From Candidatus Geothermarchaeota archaeon (GTDB taxonomy: Archaea; Thermoproteota; Nitrososphaeria; Geothermarchaeales; JDFR-13), in contig WAMZ01000084.1 of the NCBI GenBank assembly GCA_015522055.1, positions 1 to 15,040 on the forward strand: DNA of 15,040 nt. Direction: 5' to 3'. Every line of letters starts with the position of its first letter. Position 1 is the first letter of the stretch. This document shows positions 1 to 7,707 of the stretch, piece by piece. The notes below the pieces were generated by a model. That model was not told the origin of the DNA. It saw only the letters and a program-made list of their open reading frames with translations, and did not search any database. The position numbers and the translations under genes are program-made.

Positions 1-110
1 ATATTTAAGTTGTAAGCTAAGTACATTATATAAGCATACCTATTCTAATATATAGATTATAGTAAGGTTTGTATATTTACCCTGTTAAATTGCTAAAACA
101 TACATTCAAT

Positions 111-120
111 ATATTTTAAA
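111..120 (+). promoter_or_regulatory. Probable TATA box for tldD-tldE
   Basis: The run ATATTTTAAA ends 25 bases before the tldD start codon. This is the usual archaeal spacing to a transcription start at about 140-145, so the transcript would have a very short leader. A GGTG ribosome-binding match lies at 135-138, seven bases before ATG. The rest of 1-145 is AT-rich and holds no open frame I can support. Other TATA-like stretches near 3-8 and 24-31 could serve a gene beyond the left edge. Confidence 0.45.
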
Positions 121-145
121 AGATGATTATACCAGGTGTCATCGT

Positions 146-1582
146 ATGCCGACTGAAATCGAGTCCGTTATTGATTTGGCTGATGATATCATCAAAAGGG
201 GTGATAAACTGGGGGCAGATTGGGTTGAGGTACGTATCCAGGACACCACCTTCGAGCTAATTCAATACCTTAACAATAGATTAAAGGAAAGCACTCTAAA
301 TAGAAACCTCGGTATAGGAATTAGAGTAATGGTAGATGGAAAGATAGGATTCGCAAGCACAAGCGGGTTCATAAGAAATAATGTATATAAGGCATTGGAG
401 GAGGCTATCAAGATAGCCAGGTCCTCAAAAACACCGATTAAATTAGCCGAAGCCAAGGCAGTTACTGAACGACTTAAACTCAGTGGATTCAAACACCATC
501 CCAGGGACACGCCATATGAAGATAGACTAGAAATGGTAAAGGAGTTGAACAAACTTATATACGACGAATTTGCGGAACATGAAAAGAAGGGTACTGCGAA
601 GGTAGAGACGGTCAATATACGGTTTGGAAGCTACTATGGATACATGTATATCAAGACATCCGATGGGGTAGATATATTGAATGAAGAGATGTTGAGTGGC
701 GCCGTTGCTAGCGCCGTATGTAGAGGTAGAGATAAACGTGGAGACGCTTATGCATACCTAGGTACAAGCCTCGGTTTAGACTCCTTACTTGACTGGGAAA
801 ATATTAGAAAAATAGGTGTGGATGTGGTTAAATACTCGGTTGAGAAGGCATATGCAGAGAAGGCCCCCTCTGGATATTATCCAGTAATAACAGCGCCGGA
901 TGTATCCGGAGTATTCGCACATGAAAGCTTCGGACATATGAGTGAAGGCGACTATGGGGTATCAGGGGCCTCACCATTATCGAATAGGGAAGGGGAGGAA
1001 ATTGGGTCGGAAAACGCCAGCATATATGATTCTGGAACCCCCCCGAATAATATGGGATTCATATATAGAGTGGACTCCGAGGGAATACCCACAAAAACAG
1101 TAGCACTGATGGAGAAGGGAGTGTTCAAAGGTTTTATGCACAATAGAGAATCAGCTGGTGAAGCCGGTGTAGAGAGTACAGGTAATGGAAGGGCCCAAGA
1201 CTATAGCAAGCCGGTCATAGTCAGGATGAGAAATACATACTTCGGCCCCGGAGACTGGGAGTTGGATGAAATGATTAGAGACATATCAGAGGGTGTGATT
1301 GTATATGATGAACGGGGAGGGCAAGCCGAGTTAAGTGGAACATTCTCATTTACAACATCAAGAGGTTACTATATTAAGAATGGGGAGATTAAACACCCAG
1401 TACGAGATATAGTTCTATCTGGAAATATATTTGAGATGCTGAAGAACGTCGTTGGAGCAACCAAAGATATAGAGATACCAGCCATTCCATTCGGAGGATG
1501 TGGAAAAAATGGTCAAGGAGTATATGTCGGTCTAGGAGGCCCATACCTATATATAAGCAGGCTAAATATAGGGGGAGGATGA
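146..1582 (+). CDS. tldD: TldD metalloprotease, catalytic subunit
   Basis: This is the metal-binding half of the TldD/TldE (PmbA) heterodimeric protease, which acts in the cytoplasm on unfolded or small peptides in bacteria; its archaeal substrates are unclear. Visible are the HExxxH motif HESFGH at residues 259-264 and the C-terminal motif GGCGKNGQ, with Cys near 452. In E. coli TldD the two His and the late Cys hold the metal, and all three are present here. The length of 478 residues is normal for the family. The ATG at 146 is preceded by a GGTG ribosome-binding match. The stop is one base before tldE, so the two are co-transcribed. The function is secure from the motifs; the role in this organism is inferred. 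Confidence 0.95.
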   Translation: MPTEIESVIDLADDIIKRGDKLGADWVEVRIQDTTFELIQYLNNRLKESTLNRNLGIGIRVMVDGKIGFASTSGFIRNNVYKALEEAIKIARSSKTPIKLAEAKAVTERLKLSGFKHHPRDTPYEDRLEMVKELNKLIYDEFAEHEKKGTAKVETVNIRFGSYYGYMYIKTSDGVDILNEEMLSGAVASAVCRGRDKRGDAYAYLGTSLGLDSLLDWENIRKIGVDVVKYSVEKAYAEKAPSGYYPVITAPDVSGVFAHESFGHMSEGDYGVSGASPLSNREGEEIGSENASIYDSGTPPNNMGFIYRVDSEGIPTKTVALMEKGVFKGFMHNRESAGEAGVESTGNGRAQDYSKPVIVRMRNTYFGPGDWELDEMIRDISEGVIVYDERGGQAELSGTFSFTTSRGYYIKNGEIKHPVRDIVLSGNIFEMLKNVVGATKDIEIPAIPFGGCGKNGQGVYVGLGGPYLYISRLNIGGG

Positions 1583-1583
1583 A

Positions 1584-2909
1584 ATGGCCCTAACCAATAA
1601 TATAATTGAATATGCATTGAGAATAGGGGCTGACGAAGTCGAACTCATGACAAGCCGCACCTTAAATAGATCCAGTCAAATCCTAGGCGATAAACTTACC
1701 AACACCAGCTCGATAAATATAGAGAGCATAGTAAGGGTAGTCGTCGATAAATCTGTCGCATCAGTACGGATATCGACGGATGAGGAGACTAAATTGAAGA
1801 TAGCCGTCGAAAAAGCTATAAACATAGCCAAGACATCACCAAGCGACCCATACTGGGAGTCGCTACCAGAGCCCAATAAACCAACTCGGAAAAAACTAGA
1901 TACATGGAATGACGACATCGCAACCATAGATATTGAGGAAATGTCCGAACAAGTCTATAAGGACTATAAATATTGTAAAGGATTGGAAGGTGATGTCAAG
2001 TTAGTAGGAATCACCTATGTCTATAATGAGTCGGATATCCATATATTAAACTCAAATGGAGTAGATGCACAGGACAAAGTTAATGGACTATCATACCTAA
2101 TAGAGACAAAGGGTGTAAGGGGAGGCTATGAAGTCACCACATTTGGATATGAGCGGAGTAAGAAGAGCAGAATAAATACACAGGAAGTCATAGAGGATAC
2201 ATATAAAAGAAATCTTGAGCTCCTAAATGCCGAGAAGTATGAAGGCATATACGAAGGACCAGTTGCAATGGATCCCCTAGCCACTGCAACGACACTCTTC
2301 TTCTCACTAGCCATGGTAATAACAGGTGTATCGGTTGTAGAGGGATTCTCACCATTCAAAGATAAGGTGGGTGAGGAGATAACATCAAGCCACATAGAAA
2401 TAATAGATGACGGCGTCTTACCAGGTGGATGGAACACACGATACTACGACGATGAAGGATATCCTAGGGGAACCACGAGGATAGTTGAGGACGGCATCCT
2501 AAAGAACTTTATACATAATTCTTATACAGCCAATCGGTTGGGACAACCCAACACAGGTAATGCGGTCAGAAGAGGCACCCAAGTAACAGTGGGCATAACA
2601 AACCTAGTTTTAAGGGGTGGAGAGAAGGATACAGAGAAATTATTATCTGGATACGATGAAATTATGGTGGTTAGAAATATGCCTATGAATGCGCATACAA
2701 CCAACTATGTAACGGGAGCTCTGAACCTAGTAGCCACAGAGCTATACTTCTATAAGAAGGGGAGTCTCGAAAAGATAGTTAAACCGATGACATTAAGCGG
2801 AAACATTTATGAAGCCATGAAGACCTTCAGACTAGGGAACGATGTCAAACATACATTCTATAATATAATCACACCAACAGTGGTTATGGAAGGTCTTAAG
2901 ATGGCTTAA
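1584..2909 (+). CDS. tldE: TldE/PmbA, non-catalytic partner of TldD
   Basis: This 441-residue protein has the same overall fold as TldD, with an N-terminal alpha/beta domain over about the first 200 residues and a C-terminal beta-rich domain. It has no HExxxH motif: the corresponding stretch reads VEGFSPFKDKVGEE, as expected for the PmbA/TldE half, which caps the TldD active site in the heterodimer. The ATG at 1584 follows a strong GGGGGAGG ribosome-binding site at 1571-1578, inside the end of tldD, and the genes are separated by one base. The stop is followed after two bases by the stop of the convergent taw1 gene. No promoter of its own is needed. Confidence 0.93.
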   Translation: MALTNNIIEYALRIGADEVELMTSRTLNRSSQILGDKLTNTSSINIESIVRVVVDKSVASVRISTDEETKLKIAVEKAINIAKTSPSDPYWESLPEPNKPTRKKLDTWNDDIATIDIEEMSEQVYKDYKYCKGLEGDVKLVGITYVYNESDIHILNSNGVDAQDKVNGLSYLIETKGVRGGYEVTTFGYERSKKSRINTQEVIEDTYKRNLELLNAEKYEGIYEGPVAMDPLATATTLFFSLAMVITGVSVVEGFSPFKDKVGEEITSSHIEIIDDGVLPGGWNTRYYDDEGYPRGTTRIVEDGILKNFIHNSYTANRLGQPNTGNAVRRGTQVTVGITNLVLRGGEKDTEKLLSGYDEIMVVRNMPMNAHTTNYVTGALNLVATELYFYKKGSLEKIVKPMTLSGNIYEAMKTFRLGNDVKHTFYNIITPTVVMEGLKMA

Positions 2910-2911
2910 AA

Positions 2912-3892
2912 CTAATCTATCCATCTGTCCACGTATCGATCCATATTCTGTAGTACAGCAACCCTCGATGGAGGATACTCATCCATAAATTCAAATTCTT
3001 CCAGTTCATCCAACAGCCTCATAGCAATCGCTCTAATCTCCTCATGCCTAAGCATATGCCTCTTCTCCAACCTATCTATCGAGTAACCTACATGCATATA
3101 ACTCTTAACCTCGATGAAATGTGGGTTAGCCCTCCTAAGCAACTCCACATACTCCCCAATTAAACTCGGGTCATCATTCAATCCACGAATCATCGTCATC
3201 CTAATAACAGTCCTAGTAGGCATCTCACTCAATATATCAAGAGACTCTAGAAACCTATTCCAGGAATTCTGGACCATAGGATGGACAATCTTCCTAAATA
3301 ACTCCTTATTAGGTGCATTCATAGAGATGTATACTTGGGTAGGTAGCGCGTCCTCCTCGATGAGGCGTCTAAGCATACCTGGATAAGCTCCATTAGAGAC
3401 TAGGAATATACTCCTTGTTGTGGGTAGTGACTTAAGCAGCTTCACCAACTCAGGCAGCTTGGGATACAATGTAGGCTCTCCAGACAGGGATATAGCATAA
3501 TGCGTGGGTATATAAGCCTCCTCCAGAAGCTCCTTATCTATCGATGGAGTTCCTTTATAGCCACTCATCAAACGCCGTCTCTCAAGCTCTAGCCTAAACA
3601 TTATCTCATCAGGGTCAGCAACCTGATCCTCATCCATATCAATTATACGCATAAATTTGGTCGGCCTCCAACAGAATATACATCTAAAATGACACATCAT
3701 ACCGGCTGGGCTAAACTCAAAACATCTATGGCTATCTATACCATAGAAAACCCTCTTATAACAAACTCCCTGATTCCTCAGGCTCTTCTTCGTCCAGTGG
3801 CACACCTCAACAGTACCATGAAGAGAAACTCCATACCCAGCCTTCTCAAGCTTAGACCTTATACGCTCCGGTATGGATATAACCCTACTCAT
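2912..3892 (-). CDS. taw1: 4-demethylwyosine synthase Taw1 (TYW1 family)
   Basis: This radical-SAM iron-sulfur enzyme condenses pyruvate with N1-methylguanosine-37 of tRNA-Phe to make the tricyclic 4-demethylwyosine base, the first committed step of archaeal wyosine formation. The radical-SAM motif CHFRCIFC is visible, with Cys 67, 71 and 74 counted from the ATG. Three more cysteines, 31, 44 and 57, are spaced 13 and 13, the same spacing as the second cluster ligands of the Methanocaldococcus enzyme. A GEPTLYP stretch follows. An upstream in-frame TTG at 3913 would add seven residues, but it lies between the TATA box and the expected transcription start, so the ATG at 3892 is preferred (326 residues). 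The gene faces tldE tail to tail with a two-base gap. Confidence 0.94.
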   Translation of the reverse strand: MSRVISIPERIRSKLEKAGYGVSLHGTVEVCHWTKKSLRNQGVCYKRVFYGIDSHRCFEFSPAGMMCHFRCIFCWRPTKFMRIIDMDEDQVADPDEIMFRLELERRRLMSGYKGTPSIDKELLEEAYIPTHYAISLSGEPTLYPKLPELVKLLKSLPTTRSIFLVSNGAYPGMLRRLIEEDALPTQVYISMNAPNKELFRKIVHPMVQNSWNRFLESLDILSEMPTRTVIRMTMIRGLNDDPSLIGEYVELLRRANPHFIEVKSYMHVGYSIDRLEKRHMLRHEEIRAIAMRLLDELEEFEFMDEYPPSRVAVLQNMDRYVDRWID

Positions 3893-3917
3893 AGACCAAT
3901 GGAAATATGACAATACC

Positions 3918-3926
3918 TATATATAA
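3918..3926 (-). promoter_or_regulatory. TATA box of taw1
   Basis: On the minus strand TTATATATA lies in the short gap after the transporter stop. A start about 26 bases downstream falls near 3896, four bases before the ATG at 3892, predicting a near-leaderless message. Taw1 therefore probably has its own promoter besides any read-through from the transporter gene. Confidence 0.6.
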
Positions 3927-3935
3927 GCACTCACA

Positions 3936-5117
3936 TTAAATCCCGGCCAAAACAATATATAAAACTAAGGTAGTAAATAGATCCGCAGAAGTACTCTCAA
4001 TAGGAATGACAAAGTGATCAGGGTCTAAACTCCTACGAAACGTAATGAACGATATCATTATACTTAAACCACTAATCATCAATGTAGCAACCAACCCGGC
4101 CAAACCAACCTTTAAAACCTCTTCCCAATCCACCCCTAAAGACCCACCCACCAATAGTCCACCCAGATAAGTATACAACATGAATAGGACTGGTATCATG
4201 ATCGAGAGGATAATAAGATAGGTGATAGGCCTCAGTTCGTGTAGCGGGTCACCAGACATATTTAATCCAGTAGTTGCGGAAGATCCAACGATGCTACCCA
4301 CATCCCCGATGGTCGTAAGCAACGCCGGGTATATAAAATATATGTACGGTCTGTTAACGATATATCTCTCCAAGCTCTTGAGTAGGTAGCCGGTTCCAAC
4401 CACAATAAACCCCGATAAAACGAGTGACACTATACTCTCACGCATCTCCTTAATATATAGGTCGTGCTCCAGACCCAGCCGCATCATCATGAAAGGAAGT
4501 ATAAATAGTGGAATAGAAAGGATGATAGGTAGCTCGATCAAACCACTAAAATATATCAAAACACCAACACCTAGGAAATATATGGTTATAAATAAATCGC
4601 CAAATGAGCTGGTAAATGGATATGTGATTATATCCGGGTCCCACCCACGTCTATAACTAATCTTTGACACAGCTATCACGACAGGTATAGTTGATAACTG
4701 AGTCAGAGAGAAGGTAGCCAAAACATGCATAACAAGATTAAATACAGTAGATGTCGGTAGACTAAAAAATACTAGGGAGAAGAATGCTGTAAACCCAGAA
4801 ACAACCAATGAAGCAATCAAATATAATGTGGAGACGACAGAGAGAAGGGTATAAAACTCCGGCGTATTACCAATTAACCCCGGCTTCATCTCACCCAAAT
4901 GGAGAGCCGTCGACAACCTCCCACTGAATATCCCACCGATCGTCCCCCTCAGACTTAGGAGCTGTGGATATATAAATAGCAGAACAGGGATAGTGGATAG
5001 TAAACCCGAGAATATGCCCAGTGCATATCCAGGAAATAGATCTATTAATCCAGTTGATACAGCCATCATTAGTGGGGGGAGCATCCTAGGCTCAAAAAAA
5101 TCTCTAAGTACACCCAT
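3936..5117 (-). CDS. SLC41/MgtE-like divalent cation transporter
   Basis: This 393-residue integral membrane protein is made of two related halves, like the archaeal permeases related to the membrane domain of MgtE. The first half carries the family signature PQLLSLRGTIGG, then GRLSTALHLG, at residues 51-75. The second half carries a weaker copy, YPALLTTIGDVGS followed by SATTGLN, near residues 260-285. About ten hydrophobic segments are visible. It has no cytosolic CBS or N domain, so gating control must come from elsewhere, plausibly from the divergent PhoU/TrkA-C protein, which is commonly linked to this family in archaea. The ATG at 5117 is preceded by GAGG at 5125-5128. Mg2+ is the likely substrate, but the ion is inferred from the family. 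Confidence 0.85.
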   Translation of the reverse strand: MGVLRDFFEPRMLPPLMMAVSTGLIDLFPGYALGIFSGLLSTIPVLLFIYPQLLSLRGTIGGIFSGRLSTALHLGEMKPGLIGNTPEFYTLLSVVSTLYLIASLVVSGFTAFFSLVFFSLPTSTVFNLVMHVLATFSLTQLSTIPVVIAVSKISYRRGWDPDIITYPFTSSFGDLFITIYFLGVGVLIYFSGLIELPIILSIPLFILPFMMMRLGLEHDLYIKEMRESIVSLVLSGFIVVGTGYLLKSLERYIVNRPYIYFIYPALLTTIGDVGSIVGSSATTGLNMSGDPLHELRPITYLIILSIMIPVLFMLYTYLGGLLVGGSLGVDWEEVLKVGLAGLVATLMISGLSIMISFITFRRSLDPDHFVIPIESTSADLFTTLVLYIVLAGI

Positions 5118-5152
5118 ACTCCCCCCTCAGAAGCCCCGATGCGGTTTATGTA

Positions 5153-5162
5153 GATATATAAA
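5153..5162. promoter_or_regulatory. Near-palindromic TATA box, possibly bidirectional
   Basis: GATATATAAA on the plus strand reads TTTATATATC on the minus strand, so it fits a TATA box either way. Leftward, a start near 5132 gives the transporter a leader of about 15 bases that includes its ribosome-binding site. Rightward, a start near 5184 gives a leader of about 19 bases that holds GGTGA at 5189-5193, nine bases before the TTG at 5203. A second AT-rich box at 5176-5185 would place the start at or after that TTG and fits less well. Confidence 0.5.
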
Positions 5163-5202
5163 TTGAACACATTGCTATAAAATATTTTGGTGACTCATTG
5201 AG

Positions 5203-6417
5203 TTGGGGCAAAGGGGGAGAGTAGGGTACCGCCCAATACCCGCTAAAGACATACTCAAGGAGATAAAGAATCTATCCGAGTTAATGGTCAACCTATCCTA
5301 TTGCAGCATATTCCTCGGAGATAAAGACCTACTAAAGGAGATACATTATATTGAGAATAGAATAGATGAGCTTAAAAGCATATTAATTATGCAGTCGGCC
5401 CTAGCAACCAGAGACCGGTGGGACGCAGAGAGACTGGTAAGCATACTCGACTACCTAATAGGGGTAGATAAACTCAGCGACGCCGCCGGAGACATCGCTT
5501 TACTAGCAGAGATGGGGCACTTCATAAATATAGGTCTCGAAGACATATTCCTCAGTACATCAACAACACTAGTATATAGCCTAAAGATCGAGGAAGGGAG
5601 CGTCCTATCCAACAAGACCATCGACGAAATATATAGATATATAGGGGAGATATTCGACGTGATAGCCATAAGGAGAGATAAGGAATATATCCTATCACCC
5701 CCTAAGGACATGGTTATCAAGCTAGGTGACGTACTATTCATAACCGGTTTAGCCGAGAACATTAGGGCCCTCCTAAATAAAATAGGCAAAGAAGAAGAGG
5801 AGAGGCCTATAAAAAGGATCGAGGAAGGTGTAATAGACCTACTTATCAACATCAAGGACATCTCTGAGTTCATGGTTGATCTCGCATACTCAATCCTATT
5901 TACCCATAGCAGGGAGCTAGCTGAGGAGCTGAGGAATATAGAAGATACACTAGACAGATTTACACACGAATTCAAACTGATGGTCATGGAGTCGCGGGAT
6001 ATGAGTATAGAGGATAAGCTGAGCTTGATATCAATAGCAGATGCATGTGAAAGGATTGGTGACGCAGCGATGGACCTCACCTACTCCGTGAGGAGGGGCT
6101 TAGAGCCACATCCAATCATTGAGGAGGCTATCGAGGAGTCTGATGAGAGGCTAGCCCTAATAAAAGTATCTGGAAAGATGAGGGGGAAGACGATAGATGA
6201 GCTAAAGTTAGATAAAATGGGGGTAGAGATACTAGCTATGAAGAAGGATGGGAATTGGTTAATAGTCCCCCCAACCACAGGCATGACCCTGGAGGAGGGC
6301 GACATCCTCCTATTAAGATATTATTCCGAGGCTGAAGAGTCCCTCTCCATGATAGCCACCGAAGAGGAGAGGGAGGAGGTTAGGAAGGACATCCAAAGAG
6401 TTGAGTGGGGTGAATAG
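5203..6417 (+). CDS. PhoU and TrkA-C (RCK-C) domain protein, duplicated
   Basis: This soluble 404-residue protein is built as a tandem duplication: PhoU-like helical bundle (about 12-110), RCK-C/TrkA-C domain (about 130-190), second PhoU-like bundle (about 215-310) and second RCK-C domain (about 325-385). The repeat shows in NLSELMVNLSYCSIF against DISEFMVDLAYSILF, and in the paired RCK-C endings GDVLFITG and GDILLLRY. RCK-C domains of other proteins bind small ligands and control ion channels or transporters, so a regulator of the divergent cation transporter is likely. The start is TTG, because an in-frame stop lies at 5191-5193, no ATG occurs before codon 28, and GGTGA sits nine bases upstream. 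The stop is three bases before the RuBisCO start, so the two should share a transcript. The ligand is unknown. Confidence 0.85.
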   Translation: MGQRGRVGYRPIPAKDILKEIKNLSELMVNLSYCSIFLGDKDLLKEIHYIENRIDELKSILIMQSALATRDRWDAERLVSILDYLIGVDKLSDAAGDIALLAEMGHFINIGLEDIFLSTSTTLVYSLKIEEGSVLSNKTIDEIYRYIGEIFDVIAIRRDKEYILSPPKDMVIKLGDVLFITGLAENIRALLNKIGKEEEERPIKRIEEGVIDLLINIKDISEFMVDLAYSILFTHSRELAEELRNIEDTLDRFTHEFKLMVMESRDMSIEDKLSLISIADACERIGDAAMDLTYSVRRGLEPHPIIEEAIEESDERLALIKVSGKMRGKTIDELKLDKMGVEILAMKKDGNWLIVPPTTGMTLEEGDILLLRYYSEAEESLSMIATEEEREEVRKDIQRVEWGE

Positions 6418-6420
6418 AAG

Positions 6421-7707
6421 ATGAAATATATAGATTTTGTAGATACATCCTATAGGCCTATCAGGGATGACTTGATCGCCCTATTTAGGATAGAGCCTGC
6501 GAAAGGAATATCCTTTGAGGAGGCTGCTGGGAGAGTAGCATCAGAATCATCTAACGGCACTTGGACGGAGGTGGTTTTTGATACACCATGGATAAGGAGC
6601 CTAGCTGCAAAGGCATACCGCCTACAGCCACCCTGGGTTGAGATAGCGTATCCCACAGAGCTTTTCGAAGACGGGAACATGAGTCAGATCCTCAGCAGCA
6701 TAGCTGGAAATATATTCGGGATGAAGGCAGTAAGGAGGCTAAGGCTGGAGGATGTATATTGGCCGCCGAAGATAGTCGATGGCTTTAGGGGCCCCATCTA
6801 TGGTATAGATGGTGTAAGGGATATATTGAAGATATATGATAGGCCGATTACAGCCACTGTACCCAAGCCGAAGGTCGGGCTAAGGACCGATGAGTATATC
6901 GAGGTCGCTGGAGACATATGGAGAAGCGGCATCGATCTAGTAAAGGACGATGAAAACCTTACTAGTCAGTCATTCATAAAGTTCACCGAGAGAACCGCCA
7001 AAATGTTTAGACTCAGAGATAAAGTGGAGAAGGAGACGGGTGAGAGGAAGGGATACCTAATTAACATAACGGCCCCCTATAATGAGATGCTGAAACGTGC
7101 AAAGCTCGTAAAGGACTATGGAGGCGAATTCGTCATGATAGACATATTGACGGTGGGGTGGTCAGCCCTACAGGCATTCAGAGAGGAGAATGAAGAGCTC
7201 AGACTAGCGATACATGCACATAGGGCATTCCACGCAGCATTCACTAGGGATAGGAGGCATGGTATGTCCATGAAGCTAGTTGCAGAGACAGCTAGATTAA
7301 TTGGGGTAGACCATATACATGTAGGGACAGTCGTGGGTAAACTTGAGTCCCCCTTAAGAGACGTATTGGCGCTAATCAAGATATGTAGAGATAATAAGAC
7401 AGCCCCCAGCGGTAGATATAGATTATTACCAAAAGACTGGAGACATATAAAGCCAGTTATACCTGTAAGTAGTGGAGGGGTACACCCAGGACTAATACCA
7501 AGGATACTATCCATATTCGGGAAAGATGTATTAATACAGGTAGGGGGAGGGGTCCTAGGACATCCCGATGGCCCAATGGCCGGTGGGAAAGCCGTGAGAA
7601 AAGCAATAGAAGCTACCTTAAAAGGAGTCCCACTAGAGGAGGCCGCAGAAGAATGTAAGGAGCTTAGAAGAGCACTAGAGAAATGGGGTTATGAGACCCC
7701 CATCTAA
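6421..7707 (+). CDS. rbcL: Form III-like RuBisCO large subunit
   Basis: This enzyme carboxylates ribulose-1,5-bisphosphate. In archaea the form III type works in AMP/nucleoside salvage with AMP phosphorylase and ribose-1,5-bisphosphate isomerase, neither of which is in the window. Every active-site position I can align to spinach is present: E42, T47-W48, N97, K149 and K151 (KPKVG), the carbamylated K175 with D177 and E178 (KDDEN), H267, R268, H300, loop-6 K307 in GKLES, S351-G352-G353 and G375-G376. The 428 residues are within the archaeal range, and no small subunit is seen. The ATG follows GGGGTGA at 6407-6413, which lies in the end of the preceding PhoU/TrkA-C gene, implying coupled translation. 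The stop overlaps the convergent nfeD stop by four bases. Assignment to RuBisCO rather than a RuBisCO-like protein is firm from the intact residues. Confidence 0.95.
   Translation: MKYIDFVDTSYRPIRDDLIALFRIEPAKGISFEEAAGRVASESSNGTWTEVVFDTPWIRSLAAKAYRLQPPWVEIAYPTELFEDGNMSQILSSIAGNIFGMKAVRRLRLEDVYWPPKIVDGFRGPIYGIDGVRDILKIYDRPITATVPKPKVGLRTDEYIEVAGDIWRSGIDLVKDDENLTSQSFIKFTERTAKMFRLRDKVEKETGERKGYLINITAPYNEMLKRAKLVKDYGGEFVMIDILTVGWSALQAFREENEELRLAIHAHRAFHAAFTRDRRHGMSMKLVAETARLIGVDHIHVGTVVGKLESPLRDVLALIKICRDNKTAPSGRYRLLPKDWRHIKPVIPVSSGGVHPGLIPRILSIFGKDVLIQVGGGVLGHPDGPMAGGKAVRKAIEATLKGVPLEEAAEECKELRRALEKWGYETPI

Noticed and set aside
178..225. Possible C/D-box guide RNA (TGATGA followed by TGAT and CTG)
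   Set aside because: It lies wholly inside the tldD coding frame, the D-box is not a clean CTGA at the right spacing, and there is no flanking stem.
5451..6080. A 209-codon open frame antisense to the PhoU/TrkA-C gene
   Set aside because: It is Ser- and Ile-rich with no domain pattern, which is the expected shadow of Asp-, Glu- and Ala-rich helical coding on the other strand; the plus-strand protein has clear domains.
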